Source of the DNA: Desulfosporosinus nitroreducens
GTDB taxonomy: Bacteria; Bacillota; Desulfitobacteriia; Desulfitobacteriales; Desulfitobacteriaceae
NCBI RefSeq assembly: GCF_023897015.1
Contig: NZ_JAMHFY010000014.1
Coordinates: forward strand, 62,001-126,000
DNA: 64,000 nt
Direction of reading: 5' to 3'
The stretch's first letter is position 1. The number at the start of each line of letters is the position of its first letter. Shown here in pieces: positions 41,847 through 51,184 of the stretch. The position numbers and the translations under genes were made by a program. Under the pieces are notes generated by a model that worked only from the letters and a program-made list of their open reading frames with translations, made no database searches and was not told the DNA's origin.

Positions 41847-41944
41847 ACAATGAGTTAGAATTATTATAAAGTAAAAGTGCTTAAGAATTGCTAGTAAACT
41901 TAATATATAGGGTCAATTTCCTAATGTGAAAGGAGTATGGAATC

Positions 41945-42703
41945 ATGGAGAAAGAGATTCGCGAGTTTACTTTAAGCATAGGTGTTGATGATGTAGGATT
42001 TGCCAATGCGTTTGATTACAACAGCCCAAAATCTTATGAGATCACGAAGTTTCTACCTGATGCGAAATCTATAATAGTTTTAGCATTTAAAGTCTTATCA
42101 AGTTGCGAAAGTCCAAGTTTAAGTATTGCCCTTAATGGCTATTTAGATTTGGAGCAGTTCGCAAGGAACGCATGCTATCGAGTTGCTAGGTTTCTGGAGA
42201 ACAAATTCAGGGCAAAAGTAGCAAATATTCCATGGACAGCCCCGTTTGAGATCCATAATGACAGAAGGGCTATTGCCGACTTTTCTCATCGTCATGCAGC
42301 TATTGCTGCTGGGCTGGGGTCTTTTGGTCGCCACAACCTAGTAATTCACCCTCAGTTCGGTACCCGAGTTAATTTTGTTAGTATCATTACCAACCTTAAT
42401 TTGCATCCTTCGCCAAGACCTAACGAGGATTTCTGTATTCATTGTAATCTTTGTGTTGAAAATTGCCCAGGAAAAGCTTTGGATATAGAGGGAAAAACCG
42501 ACTTGATGAAATGTATGCCGCATTCACTTCCATACGGAGTGAGGACTGAGATAATGTTCTGGAACCAGCTTTTTGGGGCCTCGCCTGAAGAGAAAAAGAA
42601 AATGCTTATGAGTGAAGAGTATCAAAGAATACGTGAATCGCATCATTTAGGTAATCAGTATCAATGCTTTAATTGTATGAAGTCATGTCCTGTCGGCCAG
42701 TAA
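41945..42703 (+). CDS. QueG-like iron-sulfur protein
   Basis: Encodes 252 residues with GAAAGGAG. The C-terminal half carries FCIHCNLCVENCPGKAL, a 4Fe-4S motif, and later CFNCMKSCPVG. RHAAIAAGLGSFGRHNLVIH and GTRVNFVSIITNL match epoxyqueuosine reductase (QueG) relatives, as in the family of QueG/reductive-dehalogenase-like ferredoxins. True QueG is about 370 residues with a HEAT-like end, missing here, so the real job is likely another reduction. Its neighbours are a MarR regulator and a thioesterase. Confidence 0.75.
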   Translation: MEKEIREFTLSIGVDDVGFANAFDYNSPKSYEITKFLPDAKSIIVLAFKVLSSCESPSLSIALNGYLDLEQFARNACYRVARFLENKFRAKVANIPWTAPFEIHNDRRAIADFSHRHAAIAAGLGSFGRHNLVIHPQFGTRVNFVSIITNLNLHPSPRPNEDFCIHCNLCVENCPGKALDIEGKTDLMKCMPHSLPYGVRTEIMFWNQLFGASPEEKKKMLMSEEYQRIRESHHLGNQYQCFNCMKSCPVGQ

Positions 42704-42856
42704 TGATATGTAATATCGTAAAGGAGACGCGAAATCGTCAATTAAATTGAGTGTTCAACCGTCCGAATAATACTCATGCACAATAGTGGGCTGAGAATGG
42801 GAGTTGGGGGACCAAGGTGCTAATTTAAAAAACACAAAAGGAGATGAAACCAAACA

Positions 42857-43282
42857 ATGACAGAAAAAATTAGGAGAAAATTCGGGGACATGCCCATTCC
42901 CCCAATTGCCCGCCTGATAGGGTTTAATATTGTAGAAGTTGGTGTGGGTCAGGCAGTGATGGAGCTTGAAGCTGGAACGAAGCACACTAACCCCATGGGT
43001 ACTCTTCACGGAGGAGTAATTTGCGATGTTGCTGATGCTGCTATGGGTGCGGCTTATTATTCCACGCTCGGGGAAGATGAATCATTTACAACATTAGAGT
43101 TGAAGATAAATTTTATGAAGCCAGTATGGGAGGGATTAATAAGAGCCGAAGCCAAGGTTATTAAGATGGGAAAGACAATCGGTCTGTTACAGTGTGAGGT
43201 AACTGACAGTAAAAAAAGTCTGGTCGCCTTTGTTACAAGTACCTGCATGACTTTACGTGGAGAGTCTGCTGAGGGGAGATAG
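42857..43282 (+). CDS. PaaI-family hotdog thioesterase
   Basis: Encodes 141 residues; AAAGGAG site 13 bases before ATG 42857. The hotdog fold shows NPMGTLHGGVICDVADAAMG (the HGG motif with catalytic acid), then LGEDESFTTLELKINFMKPV and TCMTLRG. Such enzymes cleave acyl- or aryl-CoA thioesters. The neighbouring QueG-like protein and the MarR regulator suggest a small stress or aromatic-acid operon. Confidence 0.93.
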   Translation: MTEKIRRKFGDMPIPPIARLIGFNIVEVGVGQAVMELEAGTKHTNPMGTLHGGVICDVADAAMGAAYYSTLGEDESFTTLELKINFMKPVWEGLIRAEAKVIKMGKTIGLLQCEVTDSKKSLVAFVTSTCMTLRGESAEGR

Positions 43283-43325
43283 CTTGTTTAGTGGAATGGT
43301 TGCAGGTAACCATCGAACCTGAGGT

Positions 43326-43378
43326 TTCTAGAATAGAAGAGGGGGAGGAGCGCCGAGAACAGATATTTAACCTTACTG
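43326..43378 (+). repeat. Copied fragment of the MarR gene
   Basis: AGAATAGAAGAGGGGGAGG and the following GAACAGATATTTAACCTTAC repeat 41625-41672 with few changes, at the left edge of the next unknown fragment. Confidence 0.8.
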
Positions 43379-43675
43379 TGGCAGCTTAAGGGGACCTATG
43401 AGACTGACGACACACGTGCTTTGGGGGATAAGTCCAATGACAAGACCTTGAGAGAAGTTCTGGAATCCTTGCGGCTGGATCTGCCGGAAATTGAACTTCT
43501 GGCCTTGGAATTCACGGAATTCATTAAAGGTATACCTCAGTTAAGGGAGTTGTTATGTCGCCGGTCAGGGATGAAACAACCTCTATCTGACCTTTACAGC
43601 GATATGACTGCCAACCTTTATTCACCGGCGAGGCTGAAACACATGGACCTCTTCCAAAAATACCTCGATTCATAA
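43379..43675 (+). CDS. Fragment of an unknown protein
   Basis: Open frame WQLKGTYETDDTRALGDKSN through LREVLESLRLDLPEIELLAL to LKHMDLFQKYLDS. The first possible start is TTG at 43421, without a good ribosome site. Helical, hydrophobic patterns; no family recognised. It is the C-terminal part of something, joined to a copied MarR scrap. Confidence 0.4.
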   Translation, partial: WQLKGTYETDDTRALGDKSNDKTLREVLESLRLDLPEIELLALEFTEFIKGIPQLRELLCRRSGMKQPLSDLYSDMTANLYSPARLKHMDLFQKYLDS

Positions 43676-43773
43676 TAGCTTATAGACTGTTACCTCTGTA
43701 AATGATTTTTCACGGATATAAAATGTCATAGGGAATGATTACGAGGAGCGGAGGGGGATTCAAGTGGCAGAAA

Positions 43774-44020
43774 ATGCGAAACTGTCCAAAGGAGAAACGG
43801 GCGCAATTCATCATTGATATGGATATCGAGGGAATGACCAAACAGGACTCAGGCAAGCTCTTAATGAGCGTATGTAGACCTGGCAAGAAAAAGATCAGGC
43901 CTTGCAGGAGAACGCGGACTTCCAGAAAACGGTGAAGACCAAAGCGGTATCATCACCGAGGTGACTAGGGAGCTTGCCAATCTGAAGGGCCAATTGGAGA
44001 GCGTCAAGACTTTGCAGAGA
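43774..44020 (+). pseudogene. DUF3102 gene, decayed copy 2
   Basis: PKEKRAQFIIDMDIEGMTKQ, then several slips, and GKTKAVSSPR-type frames; DNA from about 43790 matches 54285-54500 closely. Neither start nor end of the gene remains. Confidence 0.8.
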
Positions 44021-44092
44021 GGCGTATTTTGCGTGCCTGATTATAAGAAAACAGATACAATTAGCTTGCGGAAGTCTTAGAAATACACTTCA

Positions 44093-44474
44093 TGGAAAAA
44101 CAAATCAGGCCGCCCTCGTATTATGAGGCGGCCTAATCCCTAGAATAGTTAGGGATAATTTTCGTCCATTTGTCTGGAAAATCATGCTATAATATTTAAT
44201 AACAGGTTGTCGTGGGACGGTTTGCCACACCCTTTTAGAAAGGGGGTGGTAGGATGATCACAATGGTTGAGGCGATGTATTTAATGATTGCATTTGCTAC
44301 ACTCATTGTTATGATCATGAAGAAGAAATAACCGCCCCGGCTAGGATGGCGGTTATTTCTTATAACCTCTAATTCGGGCTAACCGTTTGGTTAGACAACC
44401 TGCCGGACTGGCGTGCTTGTGACACGTCAGTCCTTTTATAATATTATACCTATGGACTATAAAATATGCAACAG
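44093..44474 (+). repeat. Toxin cassette repeat A
   Basis: Block with a GGCCGCC hairpin on the left, extended -10 TGCTATAAT near 44187-44196, the toxin ORF, a terminator AAATAACCGCC...GGCGGTTATTT, and a hairpin region starting AATTCGGGCTAACCG with CTGGCGTG/CACGTCAG. Near copies lie at 56139-56495 and 60364-60737. Confidence 0.85.
44254..44331 (+). CDS. Holin-like small toxin (type I toxin-antitoxin), copy A
   Basis: Encodes 25 residues, MITMVEAMYLMIAFATLIVM then IMKKK, with GGGGGTGGTAGG as ribosome site. One membrane helix with a Lys tail: this matches the putative holin-like toxin family of Firmicutes (TxpA/BsrG-type). Such peptides damage the membrane unless an antisense RNA blocks the mRNA. 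An antisense gene is not provable here, but hairpins at both ends fit. Confidence 0.8.
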   Translation: MITMVEAMYLMIAFATLIVMIMKKK

Positions 44475-44715
44475 GTCACACTGGGTAAAGCTGAAGAGAT
44501 AAGGAAGTACAGTTAGTTCCTTTTTGACTGCCTTTCTTAAATCGTTTTTAAGTCCTTGATGAGGAAGGTCAGATCATTCAGGTCTGGCCTGAATTGTTTC
44601 CAAAAGCAAAGACCTGCAAAAGGTGGCTAATTCTTAGGTGAAATACATATTTTATAGTGTACAAAGTAGAATACAAATAATAAATTGCACTGGTTTTATA
44701 TGAGGAGGCAAAAAT

Positions 44716-44886
44716 ATGACCATGATAGGGGAAGGTTACAAGAAAAGATATAAAGCAGGAGAAACTCCTTGGGATCTTGGCAGACCTGATTTTAACCTTA
44801 TTCAGACAGTAACCACGATGGACATAAATCCTTGTAAGACACTGGAAATCGGCTGCGGTACTGGTAAAACAGGGGTCAGTGCCTGA
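44716..44886 (+). pseudogene. Truncated SAM methyltransferase (first 56 codons)
   Basis: ATG 44716 with GAGGAGG: MTMIGEGYKKRYKAGETPWD, then TLEIGCGTGKT, methyltransferase motif I. The frame then enters the GGGGTCAGTGCCTGACACC repeat and stops at 44886. It is cut right after motif I. Confidence 0.85.
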
Positions 44887-44943
44887 CACCAACTTATCAA
44901 AACAGGGGTCAGCAGGGGTCAGTGCCTGACACCAACTTATCAA
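44866..44943. repeat. GGGGTCAGTGCCTGACACC repeat, two tandem copies
   Basis: The unit CAGGGGTCAGTGCCTGACACC followed by AACTTATCAA occurs twice in tandem. A relative, GGACCAGTGCCAGACACC followed by AACTTATCAAC, is at 49789-49818 where it cuts the ParB-like gene. The palindromic core GTCAGTGCCTGAC resembles REP-like sequences. Confidence 0.75.
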
Positions 44944-45046
44944 CTTTTTGTTGAGTTTGTGAAACCTTGGGTCGACTGTCTGTGAGATCAAAGGGATGTG
45001 GTATGATCCCCTTATATTAGACATAAATTAACTAGGACCATACTTC

Positions 45047-46974
45047 GTGAAGGTTCCTGAACAAGGGCATACCAAAGGGGACTGGCCACAGATTACGCCT
45101 GACTTCTATGATTATATTGTGATTGACGAATTCCATCACGCCGCAGCCCCATCCTACCAAGAACTTTTAGAGTATTATAAGCCGAAGGCGTTACTAGGAC
45201 TGACGGCAACGCCTGAGAGAGCGGACGGACGAAGCATCTATACTTATTTCCAGGGCAGAGTTGCTGCCGAAATCCGGTTATGGGAAGCCATTGAACGGAA
45301 ATTGCTCAGTCCCTTTCATTATTTCGGTGTAACAGATAATGTTGACCTCAGTCAGGTTCAATGGGTTGCTAGGAATTATGATGAGAGGGAACAAGAGAAC
45401 CTCTAAGTGTTCGAAAAAGCCGTTGCCGAAAAACGAGTTGGTTTTATTATTGACGCCCTGGAACGATATTGTCTGGATCGTTCCGAAATCATCGGAATTG
45501 GCTTTTGTTTAAGTAAAAAGCATGCTGAATTTATGGCTCAGGTTTTTAACAAAAGCGGGGATTCCTTCAGAGTTTCTAGTCGCGGAGTCGGATAACGCAG
45601 TGAGGGACAGCGTGAAGCGGCGCCTGGTCACGAAGGAAATCACCTTAGTTTTTGTGGTGGATATATATAATGAAGGAATTGATATTCCTGAAGTGAACAC
45701 GGTTCTTTTTCTACGGCCGACGGAAAGCTTAACCGTCTTTTTGCAGCAGTTAGGCAGGGGGCTATGACTCTGTGCGGGAAAAGAAGCGCTGACGGTATTA
45801 GATTTTGTGGGACAAGCGCATCAGAGGTATTCCTTTGAAGACCGTTTTAAAGCCTTGTTATCAAGGAGTCGAAAAACCATTGAGCAGGAGATTAAGACGG
45901 GTTTTGGCAATGTTCCTAAAGGCTGCTCGATTCAATTGGAAAAACAATCCCAGGACTACATTCTAGAGAACATTCGAAATGCGATTAATACTAAACGTAA
46001 TATAATCAGCAAGCTATATGTTCTTATAGAAACCAGACAGGAGCTAAAGGTCAGGGAGTTTTTCGAGGGTTTATCATGTAACCCCGCAAGATATCTACAG
46101 CAAAAAGGTAACGGTTGTGGGATTGGCAGCTCAAGCCGGTTTACTTAAGGGCTATCAGGTCGATGCCGAGAGGGAACGATTGCTGGCTTCAGCGCTGGGG
46201 AGGCTGTCTTTGCTGAATTCCAGGCGCTGGATTAATTTTATGCAGAAGATCCTGCCGCAAATTCTTTTAGGTAAAGGTTCTTCATTGAATTCTTTGACCG
46301 CGGTGGAACGGACAATGCTAACCATGCTTCACTATACCTTGTGGGGTAAGGGGGGGAGTGATCTAGGAAATAGGTTTGCTTCTATAGAAGAGGCGATATA
46401 TTGGGTTATTAATGATCCGCGGCTTTACAAAGAACTGATGGATTTGCTGGATCTTCAATTCTGTAATATCAATTTTGTGGATAAGCCATTAGTTGGTTTT
46501 GAGGATGAATTCCCACTCGACTTATATTGTGCTTATACCTTTGATCAGATTTTAGTGGCTCTGGGAAAACATACGGAACAAAAGAGGAGCTCATTTCGAG
46601 AAGGAGTTCTCTATCTAGCTGAGAAGAAGCTGGATGTATTTTTCGTGACCTTGAACAAGTCTGAAAAGGACTATTCTCCCTCAACCATGTATCAGGATTA
46701 TTCTATCAATGAGGAATTATTTCATTGGCAGTCTCAGAGTCGGACGACAGAGGAATCGCTGACAGGGCAGAGGTACATTAACCAAGTAACCAATGGTGGG
46801 AATGTGTTGTTTTTTGTTAGAGAGTATAAGAAAGAGGGGGCTTTTGCCTCTCCCTTTACCTGTCTGGGCTTTGCCGATTTTCAAAGCCATTATGGTTCAG
46901 CACCCATTAGTATTGTCTGGAAGATGAAGGAGCCTTTGCCGGGGTTTGTGATGAAGAAGACGGTGAAGGTTTGA
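45047..46974 (+). pseudogene. PLD-DEAD-DUF3427 helicase, broken copy 1 (longest)
   Basis: Starts inside the helicase domain: WPQITPDFYDYIVIDEFHHA, LLGLTATPERADGRSIYTYF, then TAA at 45404. Further pieces in shifted frames: FEKAVAEKRVGFIIDALERY (45407-45595), FVVDIYNEGIDIPEVNTVLF (45522-45767, motifs V), TVLDFVGQAHQRYSFEDRFK (45790-46148), and the DUF3427 C-terminal part 46117-46974 (FHWQSQSRTTEESLTGQRYI to KEPLPGFVMKKTVKV). The N-terminal PLD region and Walker A are missing. At least four frame breaks. It matches the intact gene at 61695. Confidence 0.93.
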
Positions 46975-47025
46975 TTTTAATGGGGCTTTATCAACTAGCC
47001 CGGATAACGATTTAAAGGATGAATA

Positions 47026-47685
47026 GTGAAGATGAATAAGAGAGTTTATGGTAATATTTCATTAAAACTGAATTGGCAAGGTGAAATTGTAGCTATTCAA
47101 CCTAGAACCAGAGTCTGGAGATATCTTATGGATAATCGAACACACTATCACATAGGGTATAATCTCTTTATTGTAGGCGATAGCAGTGAGGGTAAAAATC
47201 AGTTTTCGGTTGCAATTTCTGAGAATCAGCAGGTTAAGGGTTTATTTCGAATAGGTGATGTACTTGAAGGTACAGCCTGGACAAAACAATATAAAGAAAG
47301 AGAATTTGCAGATTATTATAGAGCTGGCTCTTTAAAATGTTTGAGTAGAGCAGTCACGAATCTTGAAAATATACCACCGCCTTGGATGACGATGCCTCCA
47401 TCGATGCAGACATATGAAGAAAGAGGTGCCAGGCTATTAAGTAAAGGTTTGTGGGAAACAAAATGTTATAAATGTATCTAGGCAAATATGATAATGTTAA
47501 ATTCAATGGGATTTTGAGAAGAACATAAAAAATATAGATTTGAAGCCTTTTGTTATGGACCTAAGTCATGCAAATTTTACAAAATGGGTAGGCCACGGCC
47601 AGTTCCATATAAAAATAGAGGGTCAGCTATTGATGACGGGTGTCTAGATGAGCTTTTTACCGAAGGTAGAGATGAAGACGAATAA
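47026..47685 (+). pseudogene. Unknown protein gene with nonsense and frameshift, Cys-rich end
   Basis: Codons from 47026 give MKMNKRVYGNISLKLNWQGE to ETKCYKCI and an amber stop at 47479-47481. Downstream frames continue YRFEAFCYGPKSCKFYKMGR then KNRGSAIDDGCLDELF, ending TAA 47685. CxxC at the break and CxxxxC later suggest a zinc site. ATG has no strong ribosome site. It sits right behind the broken helicase, so it could have been its partner. Family unknown. Confidence 0.55.
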
Positions 47686-48006
47686 GAATATTTGATTCGC
47701 CAATCAGCTAAATCTTAAATCCTCCCTGATCAGTACGGATATGGGTATTAGCCTGAAAAGCAGATGTACCCCGCAGACGTCCTATGGAGAGTGTAAGCAA
47801 ATGATAATCAGGGGCTTATGTCAGCCGTTTAGTTGGCTAAGTTGTGAGCCGCGCGAAGATGTTTTATGACATAGCCAAACGCACGAAAGATTAATAGGTA
47901 AACTAAGAGCTTTTGAGACCAAATATAGGTTGGGGGTTGACCTGAACATATGTTTGGTTATATTATTACATTGTGACAATTTTTACAATATTTTGGAGGG
48001 GTTGCT
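47686..48006. other. Intergenic region with a candidate RhuM promoter
   Basis: No gene. -35 TTGACC at 47937-47942 and -10 TATTAT at 47961-47966 with an 18-bp spacer lie upstream of the RhuM-like gene. Part of the DNA (AGCCGTTTAGTTGGCTAAGTTGTGAGCCGCGCG) is GC-rich and unexplained. Confidence 0.45.
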
Positions 48007-48531
48007 GTGAAGGATTATAAGAAAAAAGCCGAGAATAAACTGCGAATCAGAAATAGTACAGCAGAATTTTTAATATTCACTTCACAAGCAAATGAAAATA
48101 CAATAGAAGTTCGAGTTGAAGATGAAACGGTTTGGCTCACTCAAAAATTAATTGCAGAACTTTTTGGTGTGGATCTTAGGACGGTAAATGACCATTTGAA
48201 AAATATTTACGCTGAGGGTGAACTAGTGGAAGAAGCAACTATCCGAAAAAACCGGATAGTTCAAAAAGAGGGAAACAGAGAAGTTAGAAGAGATGTTTTA
48301 TTCTATAACCTCGACGCCATCATTTCAGTTGGTTATCGGGTGAATTCGCTCAGAGCAACGCAGTTTCGACAATGGGCAACCGGAGTATTGCGTACTTTCG
48401 CCATCCGAGGATATATATTGGACAAAGAGAGATTAAAAAATGGAACCTTCTTAAACGAGGAATATTTCGAACATTTACTGGAAGAATGTGAGAGAAGAGT
48501 ACTTTGCGAGACGCAAGGCAGTTTTAGATGA
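48007..48531 (+). pseudogene. RhuM-family protein, C-terminally truncated
   Basis: Encodes 174 residues from GTG 48007 with GGAGGGG. EVRVEDETVWLTQKLIAELF, KNRIVQKEGNREVRRDVLFY and ISVGYRVNSLRATQFRQWAT are RhuM (virulence RhuM/Fic-partner) hallmarks. Family members run to about 330 residues. Here the frame jumps at about 48485 to an Rpn-type tail (ECERRVLCETQGSFR) and stops. DNA-binding-like protein often linked to mobile DNA. Confidence 0.85.
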
Positions 48532-48691
48532 GAAGGCGGCCGTCAGAGAAGCAGAACTCCGGTCGAGGGAAGCAATCCAGAAGGGAAAGGTAGAAGTTGC
48601 GAAGAATCTTTTGGACTTGGGAATGGAGATTTCAAAGATAGCTAAAGCAACAGGTATGACGGAAAACGAAGTTAAAGTGCTAAAAGATTGA
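48488..48691 (+). pseudogene. Rpn-type C-terminal fragment joined to RhuM
   Basis: MREEYFARRKAVLDEKAAVR then EAIQKGKVEVAKNLLDLGME and ISKIAKATGMTENEVKVLKD: the coiled tail and last helix-turn-helix-like segment seen in Rpn/PD-(D/E)XK transposase-family proteins. The nuclease domain is missing. The join to RhuM is a chimera. Confidence 0.75.
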
Positions 48692-49298
48692 GACTACTGA
48701 TCGAGGGAGGGGTCTGCTCCTTATAAGGGGCCCTGGGAGCACTGGTGCCTGTCGAATCAGAAAAAACTGTCCCCTACACTATTGAAGTGTGGGGCGATTT
48801 TTTGTCCGCAATTCGCTTTTTTGCCAAAGGGGACTGTCCATAGATAACCGGTTTGCTTTTGAAAATGATGTTCTTGTATAAGGCGAATTTCTAAAAGAGA
48901 AATTTTCAAGATGAAATGAATGCTTCAACGCCCATGAGTATTGTATGGAAGAAGAAGGAGCCGCTGCCCGGGCTTGTGTTGAAGAAGACGGTAAAGGTCT
49001 GAAGTTGATAAGTGACGTTTTCATTCATGTGGATGAGTGTTGGGGAAGTCCTTCAAGTTTAACCTTTGGCTGAGGGACAAATCAGGCCGCCTCGTTTTAA
49101 TTTAACGTGTAAACTAGAATTTGCTTGGCATAAGGTTTCAATTGCATCGTGAAGACTCAGCACTAAAAGTGTCATAACTTTCTTTATGGCTAGGACGCGA
49201 AACGAAAAGTTTTAGGAGTAAAGAGACTGGACGATTAGAGAATAGGACAATTTATTTCTCACATAACCTTTCCTTAGGAGGATTGGGGGTGTGTTCCT
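48692..49298. other. Region with helicase and toxin-cassette scraps
   Basis: Contains the helicase tail at 48904-49002 and AAATCAGGCCGCCTCGTTTT near 49078-49098, the left edge of a toxin cassette without its toxin. Otherwise no gene. Confidence 0.6.
48904..49002 (+). pseudogene. DUF3427 helicase, C-terminal scrap
   Basis: FQDEMNASTPMSIVWKKKEP then LPGLVLKKTVKV stop, the same ending as 46974 and 50514 (SIVWKMKEPLPGFVMKKTVKV). Only 32 codons remain. Confidence 0.88.
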
Positions 49299-49937
49299 AT
49301 GCCCGGGCTTATTGATTGGATTAGATTGTCCCAAATATTTCTGGACCCCTTATTTGGATGTGAAGAGGATACACGATTAACAGCCGATATCAGAAAGAAT
49401 AAATTAGACAATCCTTTAATCGTCGAGGGGCCAATCAACGATCACTATATTCTTGTAGACGGCTATAAGAGGTATATAAGTCTGGTTCACCTTGGATGGG
49501 AAAGTGTCCAATGTACTATCGAACCAGAATCAGATCCTGCCTATCGTATCGCAAAGCGGTTACGTCGGGACTACAATAAGCAAAAAATGCGTAGTTCAGA
49601 ACGGATCCGTTACGTTCATCGGTTGTTAGGTATGCAGTGGGATATCGACATGATTAGCAAGGAAACTGGCATTGCCAGGGCAGTTGTTCGTAAATACGAA
49701 AAGATTCGTGATATACCCCAGGAGTATAAGGACATTATTAAGTCCTTAAAGCTTGGCCACGAGGCACTTTTAGCTTTAGATAGAAAGGGACCAGTGCCAG
49801 ACACCAACTTATCAACTTATTGTTTAGGGTTGAGGCTCAATAGAATGTATTCCTTTGAGGTAAGCCCCATCCCTTTCCCAAGTGTAGCATCCGTCACCCC
49901 TATATTAAGTCTCACTCTAGGGTCAACATTGAGCTGA
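49299..49937 (+). pseudogene. ParB-like protein, truncated by a repeat
   Basis: Frame from ATG 49299 with AGGAGG: GLIDWIRLSQIFLDPLFGCE, NPLIVEGPINDHYILVDGYK, then SSERIRYVHRLLGMQWDIDM and DMISKETGIARAVVRKYEKI, a ParB/Srx N-terminal domain and its HTH. At about 49789 (LALDRKGPVPDTNLSTY) it runs into the GGACCAGTGCCAGACACC repeat, after which the amino acids are meaningless. Possibly a plasmid- or phage-derived partition or regulator protein. The first 165 residues may still be made. Confidence 0.75.
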
Positions 49938-49964
49938 CTCAGTTTAACAATGGGAGGCGGCAAA

Positions 49965-50514
49965 CTGCGGGTTATCACCACTTCCTATCTGGGAGCCACG
50001 GATTTTAAAGCCGTCGAATATCTCTGAGTCTGCCATGACAAGCGGATTGGAATGGAATATTAAGCTATCCCAATATGACTCAGACGATATTCTGGAGAAG
50101 ATCCGGGCCACCTTTGAAGGGTATTGGAATAATCTTGAGTTTACGCCTTTTATTGTAGCCCTTTTGAAGTTGGATGTCTTTTTTGTGACCAGAACAAGTC
50201 CGAAAAGGACTATTCTCCGTCAAACATGTATCAGGATTATTCCATCAGTGAAGAGCTATTTCATTGGCAGTCTCAGAGTCGAACAACCGAGGAATCGCTG
50301 ACAGGGCAGAGGTATCTTAACCAAGTAACCAGTGGTGGGAATGATGTTGTTTTTTGTGAGAGAGTATAAGAAAGAGGGGGCTTTTGCCTCGACCTTTACT
50401 TGTATTGGATTTGCCGATTTTCAAAGCCATTATGGTTCAGCACCCATTAGTATTGTCTGGAAGATGAAGGAGCCTTTGCCGGGGTTTGTGATGAAGAAGA
50501 CGGTGAAGGTTTAA
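49965..50514 (+). pseudogene. PLD-DEAD-DUF3427 helicase, deleted copy 3
   Basis: VITTSYLGATDFKAVEYL with a stop, then LEWNIKLSQYDSDDILEKIR, then a jump to the DUF3427 end: KLDVFFVT, EEQPRNR-type frames, FVREYKKEGAFAS and SIVWKMKEPLPGFVMKKTVKV to 50514. The PLD region is present, all helicase motifs are deleted. Matches 62220-62520 of the intact gene and 46620-46974 of broken copy 1. Confidence 0.88.
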
Positions 50515-50572
50515 GGTTAACAAGTGAAATGCTGAACAACATGACCTACTAAGGGAATCAGAGGAGTTGTAT

Positions 50573-50700
50573 TGATCATAAAAAAGCAATAACCGCCCCT
50601 GCTAGGATTGCGGTTATTGCTTATAACTTCTAATTCGGGCTAACCCTTCGGTTAGACAATCGGCTGGGCTGGTGTGCTCGCAACACGTCAGTCCTTTTGT
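50573..50700 (+). repeat. Toxin cassette fragment (right half only)
   Basis: ATCATAAAAAAGCAATAACCGCC and the terminator, then AATTCGGGCTAACCCTTCGG and the GGCTGGTGTGCTCGCAACACG hairpin. The toxin start is missing. Confidence 0.8.
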
Positions 50701-50714
50701 TTTGACTGCTTTTC

Positions 50715-51026
50715 TTACGTTGTTTTTAAGTCCTTAATGATAGCCAGAAGATGTTCCAACTGGCCGTCGCTTAGCTTCCTAGATTCGTTAATTAAATCAT
50801 TTAATTTTGTCGGAAAGCTTACTTCGTCATTAAAGAAATCCTTGGGAGGGAGATTAAGGTATTCGCAGATATAAAAAAATCCTGTCATGGAAGGCAGCGA
50901 CTTTTTGTTCTCAATTTTATTGATATAGCTTTCACTTTGACCTAAAGACAGGCTCATATCCCTTGCGGAAACTCCTTTTTGTGTGCGGAGCGTGGTTAAT
51001 CTTTCGTAAAATAAATCCTCATACAT
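50715..51026 (-). CDS. Xre-family transcriptional regulator
   Basis: Encodes 103 residues. Helix-turn-helix: ARDMSLSLGQSESYINKIEN, KKSLPSMTGFFYICEYLNLP. A C-terminal helix (LNDLINESRKLSDGQLEHLL) resembles the Xre proteins near 13 kb. It is divergent from a SLOG-type gene at 51185. A fragment of a near paralogue is at 9839-9940. Confidence 0.92.
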   Translation of the reverse strand: MYEDLFYERLTTLRTQKGVSARDMSLSLGQSESYINKIENKKSLPSMTGFFYICEYLNLPPKDFFNDEVSFPTKLNDLINESRKLSDGQLEHLLAIIKDLKTT

Positions 51027-51100
51027 TACAATTCACCACCTTGTATATGATTATAGACAATACATCGGCTCTTTATACGGAATTACAGCATATGTTTCTA

Positions 51101-51129
51101 TTGACATAGGGAATTGTATTCCGTATAAT
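51101..51129 (+). promoter_or_regulatory. Consensus sigma-A promoter with operator-like repeats
   Basis: TTGACA (51101-51106) and TATAAT (51124-51129) with a 17-bp spacer, the best promoter in the window. GTATTCCGTAT across the -10 and ATACGGAATTAC near 51076 are inverted copies, likely sites for the divergent Xre protein. Confidence 0.93.
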
Positions 51130-51184
51130 GCAAGAGGATATATGCCTTAATTCCTTATTATTATGAGAAAGGTGGTTGCCTAAA

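Noticed and set aside
41945-42703. True QueG epoxyqueuosine reductase
   Set aside because: It is about 120 residues too short and lacks the C-terminal HEAT-like part, so only a QueG-like call is given.
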